From contig CAZYWJ010000101.1 of assembly GCA_964651785.1 (NCBI GenBank), positions 1 through 7,774 on the forward strand: 7,774 nucleotides of DNA, given 5' to 3'. Source of the stretch: JAKVAV01 sp964651785. GTDB taxonomy: Bacteria > Bacteroidota > Bacteroidia > Flavobacteriales_D > Cryomorphaceae. Both the position numbers and the translations under genes were made by a program. Numbering within the stretch: position 1 is the first letter of the stretch; each line of letters starts with the position of its first letter. Positions 1 to 6,413 of this stretch are shown one piece after another. The notes below the pieces were generated by a model. The model was not told the origin of the DNA, did not search any database, and was given only the letters and a program-made list of their open reading frames with translations.

Positions 1-410
1 AGGCTGAATACCAAAACGGAAATCCCGAAATCGCTAAAACCCCCAAAAACAGCCGGCATAAAAGCCAAGCCAAGTTGCGCTGCGATGTACAATACAAAAC
101 CGATGCGACTGAGTCGATACATCAAAATCACCCCGACCATCTGAATTCCGAAAAAGAGAAAATTGGCGGCCGCCATATTTCCTGCCGAAAGCATCAGGTT
201 GAGATAGTATTTCTCCACTTGGTCACGGATTCCCTCCATCGGCAATTCAAATTGACTGAGCCGTTCCATAAAACCGTCGATGAAAGCCTGATCTACTTCG
301 GGTGGAGCAATGGCGCCGAGTATTCCGGAGATGAGACCGTAGCCGGCATTGAGCAAACTCAAAAAACAGAGCACTTTAAAAAATTGGCTATGGATGGGTT
401 TTGTAGACAA
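1..410 (-). CDS. Multi-pass membrane protein of unknown function, N-terminal part (runs off the window)
   Basis: The minus strand reads open for 136 codons from a TTG at 410-408 to the left edge, so the C-terminus is missing. The frame begins MSTKPIHSQFFKVL. A stop lies in frame shortly upstream and there is no in-frame ATG near it, so TTG is the most likely start; no Shine-Dalgarno site is visible. Hydrophobic segments lie at about residues 10-34, 78-97 and 102-122, with a fourth starting near 127. An amphipathic, charged stretch (about 37-72, with PPEVDQAF and EGIRDQVEKYY) sits between the first two. This suggests a small integral inner-membrane protein of four or more helices. I do not recognise the family and assign no function. 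The opposite-strand frame over 75-416 is polar and shows no recognisable motif, so the minus strand is preferred. It is divergent from the toxin-antitoxin pair starting at 550. Confidence 0.7.
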   Translation of the reverse strand, partial: MSTKPIHSQFFKVLCFLSLLNAGYGLISGILGAIAPPEVDQAFIDGFMERLSQFELPMEGIRDQVEKYYLNLMLSAGNMAAANFLFFGIQMVGVILMYRLSRIGFVLYIAAQLGLAFMPAVFGGFSDFGISVLVFS

Positions 411-508
411 GGCTAGGTGAGTTTCAAAAAGAAGAAGTCATTAATAGGAAATGTGCGGCAAAATAAAGTAATTGTTAGGATTGATCGAAGAATGAAATTG
501 AGATTACC

Positions 509-540
509 TTGTTTTCGATAATCGTATATTTGATATCAAA
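509..540 (+). promoter_or_regulatory. Probable promoter and operator of the first toxin-antitoxin pair
   Basis: TATATTTG at 525-532 matches the Bacteroidota -7 consensus TAnnTTTG exactly. TTG triplets lie upstream at 509-511 (spacer 13) and 498-500 (spacer 24); neither is inside the usual range, so the -33 element is uncertain. The perfect 12-base palindrome TTTGATATCAAA at 529-540 overlaps the -7 box and ends 9 bases before the antitoxin ATG. That is where an autorepressor would be expected to bind. The rest of the 411-549 gap shows nothing else recognisable. Confidence 0.5.
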
Positions 541-549
541 GCAACATAA

Positions 550-783
550 ATGGACTTGCAAACTCGAAAATTGACATTTATCAGAGAATTGGTTCGAATT
601 GAAAATGAAGAATTCATAAGTGAATTAGAAGAAATGCTCAAGAACTATCACGAAGGATACGGTAGGAAAAAAATGTCAATGGAACAGTTTAACGATGACA
701 TTGACAAGTCGCTAGAGGATTCTAAATTGAATCGAGGCATAAGTGCGCAAGATTTGAAGGCAAAAATCAAGAAATGGAAGTGA
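550..783 (+). CDS. Antitoxin of a ParE/RelE-type toxin-antitoxin pair (first copy)
   Basis: A 77-residue, charged, predicted mostly helical protein starting at ATG 550. It has an N-terminal helix pair (about residues 8-32, with FIRELVRIENEEF then ELEEMLKN) and a C-terminal tail (about 42-77, MSMEQFNDDIDKSLEDSK, ending KIKKWK). The pattern of an I.E..R..N....LE.ML segment, then MS/LS..Q......S, then a terminal KW/RKW tail is shared with the antitoxin at 6180. In known ParE/RelE pairs the C-terminal part of such antitoxins wraps around and neutralises the toxin. No helix-turn-helix or ribbon-helix-helix is obvious, so DNA binding is unproven. Its last codons AAA TGG AAG TGA contain the ATG (774) of the toxin remnant, a 10-base overlap that suggests coupled translation. 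The gene is visibly AT-richer than hutH and hisS, which fits acquisition by transfer. Confidence 0.75.
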   Translation: MDLQTRKLTFIRELVRIENEEFISELEEMLKNYHEGYGRKKMSMEQFNDDIDKSLEDSKLNRGISAQDLKAKIKKWK

Positions 784-1093
784 CCATTTTTTGGACGGAA
801 TTTGCCAGGAAAAGCTGAGAGAGATTTTTGAATATTATTACTTCAAAACAGGGAATTCTCGATTGGCCGAAAATTTAGTCTGGAAAATAGTCGACAGTAC
901 TATCGACTTGGAAAAAAATCCTGACAAAGGCCAATTAGAATTAACACTCTCAGAACGACCTAACGGATTCAGATATTTAGTGTCAGGAAATTATAAGATT
1001 ATCTACTGGATAGATCATTCGAAAAACAGGATAGATATTTCTCATGTATTTGATACCAGACAAAACCCTGACAAACTACAGGAATTGGAGTGA
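774..1093 (+). pseudogene. ParE/RelE-family toxin, frameshifted after codon 13
   Basis: From ATG 774, inside the antitoxin's end, the frame reads MEVTIFWTEFARKS and hits TGA at 816-818. The rest of the toxin continues in the -1 frame to a stop at 1091-1093. Adding one A to the run AGGAAAAGC (807-815) restores a continuous 106-residue toxin with FARKKLREIFEYYYFKTGN across the junction. Family signs are the first strand (TIFWTEFA), the helix LREIFEYY, and the C-terminal core FRYLVSGNYKIIYWID and HVFDTRQNP. These align along their length with the intact toxin at 6395. ParE/RelE-fold toxins poison gyrase or cleave mRNA on the ribosome; which applies here cannot be told. An alternative start at TTG 791 would give a 100-residue protein lacking the first strand. 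Real decay, a sequencing error in the A-run, or ribosomal slippage are all possible; decay or error seems likelier because A4 is a weak slip site. Confidence 0.75.
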
Positions 1094-1136
1094 GAAAACT
1101 CCATATTACCGGCGGACACTTTCAGTGCTCTGATGA

Positions 1137-2633
1137 CTAAAAGAATTCTCTGACCGACATACCATCCAAAAACCGCTTACTCTCCGCAATCAGGGGATAC
1201 ATCTCCTGATCATTCTCAACGGCCGGAATGTTTTTACGATAGGCTTCGTATAACTTTTGAATGGCAGATGCACAGCCCTCCGTTCCGCGAAAATGCAGCG
1301 CCTGACAGGCATTCAGAAGCTCGATGGCCAAAACGGACTGAACGTTTTCCACCACTTCTAAGGTTTTCACAGCGGCGTTGGCCCCCATGCTCACATGGTC
1401 TTCCTGTCCGTTGCTCGAGTCGATGGTATCAACCGATGCAGGTGTGCAAAGCTGCTTGTTCTTACTCACGATACTAGCGGCAGTATATTGAGGAATCATA
1501 AATCCCGAATTCAAACCGGGGTTGGCCACCAAGAAAGCGGGTAGTCCGCGTTCGCCATTGACCAGTTTATAAATTCGTCTCTCTGAAATGCTGCCGATCT
1601 CAGCCATCGCTATTGCCATAAAGTCTAAGGACAAAGCAAGGGGCTCGCCGTGAAAATTCCCCGCTGAAATGACCTCATCCGAATCGGGAAAAATGGTCGG
1701 ATTATCGGTAACAGCGTTGATCTCGTTTTCAAAAACGGAAATGCAATGATTGACCGCATCTCGCGCAGCGCCGTGCACTTGCGGCATACACCTAAAACTG
1801 TACGGATCTTGTACATGGGCCTTCTCCTTGAAAAGGTTCTCGCTATCGGCCAAAATCGTTCGAATATTCTCGGCCACTACCCGCTGCCCGGGCTGTCGCC
1901 GAATGACGTGAACGGCATCGGTAAAGGGCTCGGGCCTTCCGTCGTATCCTTCCAGAGAAGTGGCGCCGATAAGGTCGGATAAATCGAGCAACCGTTTGGC
2001 TTCCAATGAGACGGTTACACCATACGCACTCATAAATTGCGTACCGTTGAGCATAGCCAAACCTTCCTTGCTGCGCAATGCCAGAGGCTTTAATTGATGC
2101 CTTTCCAGAATCTCGGCAGTCGGTCTCTTTTGGCCTTTCTCCCACACTTCACCCAAGCCAAGCAGCGGAAGTGCCAGATGAGCCAATGGCGCCAAATCAC
2201 CCGATGCACCAAGGCTGCCTTGCTCATAGATAACGGGCAAAACATTTTCATTGTAGTGCCAAATCAGGCGCTCAACCAATTCGATGGTAACTCCGGAGTG
2301 TCCGTAAGAAAGTCCTTGAATCTTGAGCAGTAACATCAACTTGACGATTTCAGGCCGCACTTCCCGACCCGTCCCTGCCGCATGAGAGGTCACCAGATTT
2401 TGCTGAAGCTGCCCCAAACTCTCACGGCTGATTTTGGTATTACAAAGCGATCCAAACCCCGTGTTGATTCCGTAAATCGGATCATCGGATTTGGCCATCC
2501 GATTGTCCAAATATTCGCGGCATTTGATGATTCGCTTTCGGGAATCCTCACTCAGCGTGAGCCTTGCGCCCGATCGAATGATTTCATCTACTGCTTCAAG
2601 GGTCAAATAATCACCGGAAATGGCATGCTCCAT
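1137..2633 (-). CDS. hutH: Histidine ammonia-lyase (histidase)
   Basis: Cytoplasmic enzyme removing ammonia from L-histidine to give trans-urocanate (EC 4.3.1.3), the first step of histidine use. The 498-residue protein has the normal family length. It carries the Ala143-Ser144-Gly145 triad (GSLGASGDLAPL) that cyclises into the MIO cofactor. Other active-site positions known from bacterial histidases are present: Tyr54 in YGINTGFG, Asn196 in NGTQF, Gln275/Tyr278/Arg281 in QDPYSFR, Phe327 in GNFHGEP and Glu411 in QEDHVSM. The Ser83-His84 pair (LVTSHAAG) is the histidine-type selectivity signature; tyrosine lyases have His-Leu here. The ATG at 2633-2631 shares one base with the hisS stop (TAATG), implying translational coupling to hisS. 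No hutU, hutI or hutG is in view. The gene converges on the broken toxin, and the 43-base gap (1094-1136) holds no convincing terminator. Confidence 0.97.
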   Translation of the reverse strand: MEHAISGDYLTLEAVDEIIRSGARLTLSEDSRKRIIKCREYLDNRMAKSDDPIYGINTGFGSLCNTKISRESLGQLQQNLVTSHAAGTGREVRPEIVKLMLLLKIQGLSYGHSGVTIELVERLIWHYNENVLPVIYEQGSLGASGDLAPLAHLALPLLGLGEVWEKGQKRPTAEILERHQLKPLALRSKEGLAMLNGTQFMSAYGVTVSLEAKRLLDLSDLIGATSLEGYDGRPEPFTDAVHVIRRQPGQRVVAENIRTILADSENLFKEKAHVQDPYSFRCMPQVHGAARDAVNHCISVFENEINAVTDNPTIFPDSDEVISAGNFHGEPLALSLDFMAIAMAEIGSISERRIYKLVNGERGLPAFLVANPGLNSGFMIPQYTAASIVSKNKQLCTPASVDTIDSSNGQEDHVSMGANAAVKTLEVVENVQSVLAIELLNACQALHFRGTEGCASAIQKLYEAYRKNIPAVENDQEMYPLIAESKRFLDGMSVREFF

Positions 2634-4000
2634 TAGGAAAGTTTTTGAATGAGTTCGTCTATATCGAGGGCAAATTGTTCGCCGCTCTCCATGTTTTTCA
2701 GCGTCAGGTGGCCGCTCTTCATCTCATTCTCCCCTACCAAAGCCACAAAAGGTATATGCTTATCGTTGGCGTATTTCATTTGCTTTTTCATCTTCGCCCC
2801 GTCGGGGTAAAGCTCCGCCCGAATGCCCGCCTTGCGGATTTTCACCAAGGCATTGTGGCAGTAGTCTGCTTCGCTTTCGCCAAAATTCACGAAGAGCAGT
2901 TTGGTGCCTTCCGTCTCCTTATCGGGAAAGGCATTTTCGGCTTCGAGAAGATCGTAGATGCGGTCGGCACCAAAAGAGATCCCCACTCCCGACATTCCTT
3001 TCATTCCGAAAATTCCCGTCAGATCGTCGTAGCGCCCGCCACCACAAATGCTTCCTACTTGACTTTCGGTCAATGGTCGCACTTCGAAGATGGCTCCCGT
3101 GTAATAATTCAGTCCGCGGGCCAAGCTTAAATCCAAAACGATTTTCGCCGATTCCATTCCCAACTTTTCGATCTTTTCCAAGATGAATCGGAGTTCCTCA
3201 ATTCCCTTTTGTCCTTCGGGGCTTTCGCCTAAAAGCGAACTTACGCGATCGAGCATTTCCGCATTGGGCAATTTCTCCGCAGCGATTTCCAAAAAGCTTT
3301 TGAGCTTTTCGATGGCGGTATCGGGAAATTCCTGCTTTCGCAAATCTTCCAAAACGGCATCCATCGGCATCTTGTCGAGCTTGTCGATGGCGATGGTCAT
3401 GGGCACCAAGCGGTCTTTCTCGCTAATGTATTCCGCCAAAGCCGCTAAGAGCTTTCTGTTGTTTAGTCGAATCTCAACGGGTAGTCCCAGCTTGGTAAAA
3501 ACCTCATCGAAAATCTGGCAATACTCCACCTCGCAGCGCAAAGAGTCAGTTCCCACCACATCGGCATCACACTGAAAAAACTCGCGATAGCGGCCTTTCT
3601 GCGGACGGTCCGCTCGCCAAACAGGCTGAATTTGGTATCGACGAAAAGGGAAGCTCAGTTCGTTTTGGTGCTGTACTACGAAGCGCGCGAAGGGTACAGT
3701 GAGGTCGTATCGGAGGGCCATATCTGCCAAATCTTTTTCAGGCTTCTTTCCCTCGTCTGCTTTAGAAATTTTAGATAGAGCATTCTGCAACTTCTGATCC
3801 CTTTGAAGAATCTTAAAAATCAACCGATCTCCTTCCTCGCCGTATTTTCCCGTAAGGGTATCCAAATTCTCCATCGCAGGCGTTTCAATCGGCTGGTAGC
3901 CGTACTTCTCAAAAACCGCTCGAATGGTCCCGAAGATGAAGTTGCGCTTCCGAACGACGTCAGGTAAAAAGTCTCTTGTGCCCTTTGGTGTACTTGGCAT
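2633..4000 (-). CDS. hisS: Histidyl-tRNA synthetase
   Basis: Class II aminoacyl-tRNA synthetase joining histidine to tRNA-His with ATP (EC 6.1.1.21), cytoplasmic and essential. The 455-residue protein starts MPSTPKGTRDFLPD, the usual HisRS beginning. The histidine-binding segment RYDLTVPFAR is at 97-106 and motif 2 spans about 120-142, including FRRYQIQPVWRADRP. The HisRS-specific LARGLNYYTG is at 293-302, GGGRYDDL at 320-327 and motif 3 (GVGISFGADRIYDL) at 338-351. Residues from about 365 on form the anticodon-binding domain (LLFVNFGE...). The 190-290 insert region is moderately long, as in Bacteroidota and eukaryote-like HisRS. It lies 120 bases downstream of ettA on the same strand and overlaps hutH by one base. 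Its leader contains an inverted TAGC repeat, but no T-box or His-rich leader peptide is visible. Confidence 0.97.
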   Translation of the reverse strand: MPSTPKGTRDFLPDVVRKRNFIFGTIRAVFEKYGYQPIETPAMENLDTLTGKYGEEGDRLIFKILQRDQKLQNALSKISKADEGKKPEKDLADMALRYDLTVPFARFVVQHQNELSFPFRRYQIQPVWRADRPQKGRYREFFQCDADVVGTDSLRCEVEYCQIFDEVFTKLGLPVEIRLNNRKLLAALAEYISEKDRLVPMTIAIDKLDKMPMDAVLEDLRKQEFPDTAIEKLKSFLEIAAEKLPNAEMLDRVSSLLGESPEGQKGIEELRFILEKIEKLGMESAKIVLDLSLARGLNYYTGAIFEVRPLTESQVGSICGGGRYDDLTGIFGMKGMSGVGISFGADRIYDLLEAENAFPDKETEGTKLLFVNFGESEADYCHNALVKIRKAGIRAELYPDGAKMKKQMKYANDKHIPFVALVGENEMKSGHLTLKNMESGEQFALDIDELIQKLS

Positions 4001-4055
4001 TTTGTTATTTCGGTTTTATTCTCAATTCACTAATCGGAACATTTGGGGTTTCAAA

Positions 4056-4119
4056 CAGCTGTTAGCCATTAGCTATTAGCCGCTAGCAGCTAAAGGCTAG
4101 AAGCTAAAAGCCCTAACAG
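4056..4119 (-). repeat. Degenerate TAGC(TA) repeat folded as an inverted repeat, between ettA and hisS
   Basis: Variants of TTAGC/GCTAA recur about every 7-10 bases across the stretch. The outer ends, CTGTTAG (4059-4065) and CTAACAG (4113-4119), are perfect reverse complements, and the arms between them pair imperfectly (TTAGCT, TAGC blocks). AACAGCTGTT at 4054-4063 is itself a perfect 10-base palindrome. The repeat begins one base after the ettA stop codon (4121-4123). In RNA it would form a long imperfect hairpin that could act as a terminator, processing site or 3' stabiliser for ettA, and it lies in the hisS leader. Similar TAGCTAA-type intergenic repeats are common in Bacteroidota genomes. 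Confidence 0.6.
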
Positions 4120-4120
4120 G

Positions 4121-5809
4121 TCAACCTCTAACCAACTTCCGATACTTAATCCGCTTCGGCGTCGTATCTCCGAGACGCTTCTTCTTGTTCTCTTCGTATT
4201 CACTAAAGGATCCTTCGAAGTAGTAGACTTGCGAATCGCCTTCGAAAGCGAGGATGTGTGTACAAATTCGATCTAAGAACCAACGGTCGTGGGAGATCAC
4301 CACGGCACAGCCGGCAAAATTCTGGATTCCTTCTTCTAACGCTCTGAGGGTATTTACGTCGATATCGTTGGTCGGCTCATCAAGGAGAAGCACGTTGGCT
4401 TCGGTCTTCAAGGTCATCGCCAAATGCAAGCGGTTGCGCTCTCCACCGGAAAGGACACCAACCTTCTTATTCTGGTCGGGACCGTTGAAATTGAACTTCG
4501 AACAATAAGCTCGGGAGTTGATTTTCTCACCGCCGATTTCGATAAACTCGGTTCCACCTGAGACTACTTCCCAAACGGTTTTCTCCGGATCGAGGTCGGC
4601 GTGTTTTTGATCTACGTAGCCGATTTCCACCGTATCTCCGATTTTGAACTCTCCTGAGTCGGGTGTCTCTTCGCCCATAATCATGCGGAAAAGAGTGGTC
4701 TTACCCGCACCGTTCGGACCGATGATTCCCACGATTCCCGCAGGCGGCAATTTGAAATTTAATCCTTCGTAAAGCAGTCTGTCGCCGTAGCCTTTTGAAA
4801 CATCTACCGCTTCGATTACTTCGTTACCGAGTCGAGGTCCGTTGGGAATGGCCAAAGAAATTCGTTGCTCTTTGTCCTTGGTGCCTTCCGACATCATTTT
4901 GTCGTAATTGGCAATACGCGCCTTGTTTTTGGCTTGGCGTCCTTTCGGATTCATCCTAACCCATTCCAATTCGCGCTCCAGTTCTTTTCTTCGCTTACTT
5001 TCTTGCTTTTCTTCTTGGGCCAATCGTTTCGATTTTTGGTCGAGCCAAGAGCTGTAGTTTCCTTCCCACGGAATACCTTGTCCGCGGTCGAGCTCGAGAA
5101 TCCATCCCGCTACATTGTCGAGGAAGTAACGGTCGTGAGTAACGGCCAAAACGGTTCCATTGTACTGCTGCAAGTGCTGTTCGAGCCACATCACCGATTC
5201 GGCATCAAGGTGGTTGGTAGGCTCATCAAGCAAAAGGATGTCGGGTTGCTGAAGGAGCAGTCGGCAAAGTGCTACGCGGCGACGCTCACCACCTGAAAGG
5301 TTTTTCACGGGCGTATCGCCTTCGGGTGTTCTGAGGGCATCCATGGCAATCTCGAGTTTAGTATCGAGCTCCCACGCTCCGAGCGCTTCGATGCGCTCCT
5401 GCACTTCGGCCTGTCGGTCGATGAGCTTTTGCATCTTGTCGGGGTCGTTCATGATTTCCTCGTCCATGAACTTGTTGTTGATGTCTTCGTATTCGGCGAG
5501 CACGTCGGTGATTTCTTTCACTCCTTCCATCACCACTTCCTTCACCGTTTTGGATTCATCCAATTCGGGCTCCTGCGGCAAGTAGCCGAGAGAATAACCG
5601 GGAGAGCGAACTACTTCGCCTTTGTAGGCCTCATCGAGACCCGCAATGATGCGCAGCACGGTAGACTTTCCCGCTCCGTTGAGACCGAGAATTCCGATTT
5701 TGGCTCCGTAGAAAAAGGAGAGGTATATATCTTTTAATATCTGCTTTCCCTGAGGTGTGGTCTTATTGACCTTCACCATGGAGAATATGACTTTTTTGTC
5801 GTCGCTCAT
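4121..5809 (-). CDS. ettA: Energy-dependent translational throttle protein EttA (ABC-F ATPase)
   Basis: A soluble ABC-F protein with two ATPase domains and no membrane segments. Characterised EttA binds the ribosomal E site and slows entry into elongation when ADP is high. From ATG 5809 it is 562 residues (E. coli EttA 555). Walker A1 is GLNGAGKST (42-50), signature LSGGE 171-175, Walker B1 LLLDEPTNHLD (192-202). The basic helical linker that contacts tRNA spans about 257-312. Walker A2 is GPNGAGKTT (364-372), signature LSGGE 453-457, Walker B2 LLLDEPTNDID (474-484). Both catalytic Glu residues are present. The inserted arm in domain 1 (about 95-145) and the C-terminal PKRIKYRKL tail are typical of EttA rather than Uup or resistance ABC-F proteins. 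An in-frame ATG at 5878 would add 23 residues from repeat DNA; the internal start MSDDKKVIF aligns with the family and is preferred. Confidence 0.95.
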   Translation of the reverse strand: MSDDKKVIFSMVKVNKTTPQGKQILKDIYLSFFYGAKIGILGLNGAGKSTVLRIIAGLDEAYKGEVVRSPGYSLGYLPQEPELDESKTVKEVVMEGVKEITDVLAEYEDINNKFMDEEIMNDPDKMQKLIDRQAEVQERIEALGAWELDTKLEIAMDALRTPEGDTPVKNLSGGERRRVALCRLLLQQPDILLLDEPTNHLDAESVMWLEQHLQQYNGTVLAVTHDRYFLDNVAGWILELDRGQGIPWEGNYSSWLDQKSKRLAQEEKQESKRRKELERELEWVRMNPKGRQAKNKARIANYDKMMSEGTKDKEQRISLAIPNGPRLGNEVIEAVDVSKGYGDRLLYEGLNFKLPPAGIVGIIGPNGAGKTTLFRMIMGEETPDSGEFKIGDTVEIGYVDQKHADLDPEKTVWEVVSGGTEFIEIGGEKINSRAYCSKFNFNGPDQNKKVGVLSGGERNRLHLAMTLKTEANVLLLDEPTNDIDVNTLRALEEGIQNFAGCAVVISHDRWFLDRICTHILAFEGDSQVYYFEGSFSEYEENKKKRLGDTTPKRIKYRKLVRG

Positions 5810-5867
5810 AAAGGTGGATTTTGAGGGGGCAAATATCGGAAAAAAAGAGGGTTTTTGGGACGTTATA

Positions 5868-6004
5868 TTTTCACGCAAAGGCGCGAAGACGCAAAGTAAA
5901 AATCAGTGGTGCACCGGGAAATAAATGTAATCGCCGTTTGCATGCTATGAGCAAAAAATTTAGAATCAATTCCCACATATGGCTGCTCTTCGCGTCTTCG
6001 CGTG
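5868..6004. repeat. CACGCAAAG-type palindromic intergenic element, copy 1
   Basis: The left arm (5868-5896) begins TTTTCACGCAAAGGCGCG and ends GACGCAAAG. The right arm at 5988-6004 reads CTTCGCGTCTTCGCGTG. Its reverse complement matches the start of the left arm at 15 of 17 bases, so the element is a hairpin-like inverted repeat with a spacer of about 90 bases. Bases 5869-5896 match the left arm of the copy at 7498-7525 at 25 of 28 positions. It lies just upstream of ettA and fills most of the gap before the second toxin-antitoxin pair. Elements of this look are scattered through Bacteroidota genomes; whether they move as MITE-like elements is not established here. Confidence 0.65.
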
Positions 6005-6027
6005 CTCTCTTATCAGTCTTGATTATT

Positions 6028-6092
6028 CTCGCAAAGCTCGCGAAGTCGAATCAATACATTTCGGCTTGGTTGTTTTCACGAAGCAGCGAAAA
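6028..6092. repeat. Degenerate fragments of the same CACGCAAAG repeat family
   Basis: CTCGCAAAGCTCGCGAAG at 6028-6045 is like the core of the left arm of copy 1, with a one-base insertion and a substitution or two. TTTTCACGAAGCAGCGAAAA at 6073-6092 repeats the TTTTCACG start and is itself roughly palindromic. They look like decayed or nested copies. Apart from these and copy 1, the 5810-6179 gap shows only a possible promoter region for the gene at 6180; the plus-strand frame over 5821-6111 is repeat DNA and is not called. Confidence 0.4.
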
Positions 6093-6135
6093 CTCTAAAA
6101 AGTACATTTGAAGCTGTAAGCACCCACCGATTAAA

Positions 6136-6162
6136 ATTGGTCCAATAGAGAAAATACTTTTT
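6136..6162 (+). promoter_or_regulatory. Possible promoter/operator of the second toxin-antitoxin pair
   Basis: ATTGGTCCAAT at 6136-6146 is an 11-base palindrome with one central base and contains a TTG (6137-6139). TACTTTTT at 6155-6162 matches TAnnTTTG at all but the last position, with a 15-base spacer, slightly short. The start codon follows at 6180. This is suggestive of an autoregulated promoter but weak. Confidence 0.3.
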
Positions 6163-6179
6163 AATGGCTACCTTTAAAT

Positions 6180-6413
6180 ATGCGCAATATTGAGAAAAAG
6201 CAAGATCAGATCATAGAAATAATCAGGACGATCAATGATCCTGATTTACTTGATTCTTTGGAAAGAATGTTAAACTTCAATTCTAAAGCCTACCGACTCT
6301 CTGAAAAGCAACTAGCCATGGTTGAAGAAAGCAAGGCTCAAATTGGAGAGGGAAATTATAAAAGCCACGAAGAGGTTATGGGAAATCTTAGGAAATGGCT
6401 AAAAGAGAAATAA
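6180..6413 (+). CDS. Antitoxin of a ParE/RelE-type toxin-antitoxin pair (second copy)
   Basis: A 77-residue charged helical protein from ATG 6180, the same length as the antitoxin at 550. The N-terminal helices (about 8-35) include IIEIIRTINDPDLLDSLERML. The tail includes LSEKQLAMVEESKAQIGEG (about 40-58) and SHEEVMGNLRKWLKEK (62-77). The LSE.Q....ES..QI..G...S.EEV......WL pattern is one I know from Bacteroidota antitoxins encoded directly before ParE/RelE toxins; there the tail binds the toxin. No clear DNA-binding fold is visible. Its last 19 bases overlap the toxin start, with the toxin ATG lying across the AAA-TGG (Lys-Trp) codons exactly as in the first pair. It is AT-rich compared with the neighbouring core genes. 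Confidence 0.8.
   Translation: MRNIEKKQDQIIEIIRTINDPDLLDSLERMLNFNSKAYRLSEKQLAMVEESKAQIGEGNYKSHEEVMGNLRKWLKEK

Noticed and set aside
75..416. Plus-strand open frame of 113 codons at the left edge
   Set aside because: The opposite strand encodes a coherent membrane protein with clear hydrophobic segments; the plus frame has no recognisable pattern.
807..818. Programmed -1 ribosomal frameshift in the first toxin
   Set aside because: Zero-frame codons AGG AAA AGC do not form a canonical X XXY YYZ heptamer, and re-pairing after a -1 slip would be poor; kept only as a minor alternative to decay or sequencing error.
2645..3130. Long open frame (161 codons) antisense to hisS, and similar ones antisense to hutH and ettA
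   Set aside because: They mirror strongly conserved genes and have no motifs of their own; antisense openness is a by-product of codon bias.
4001..4055. T-box or His-codon leader regulating hisS
   Set aside because: No run of His codons, no T-box core sequence, and Bacteroidota are not known for T-box control of hisS.
4056..4119. CRISPR array made of the TAGC repeats
   Set aside because: Units are far too short and degenerate, with no unique spacers of constant length and no cas genes.
5810..5878. Longer N-terminus for EttA from an in-frame ATG at 5878
   Set aside because: The extra 23 residues come from intergenic sequence and repeat DNA and do not resemble EttA; MSDDKKVIF at 5809 fits the family start.
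5821..6111. Plus-strand open frame of 96 codons upstream of the second toxin-antitoxin pair
   Set aside because: It is built from the CACGCAAAG repeats and runs antisense into the ettA leader; no protein-like composition.
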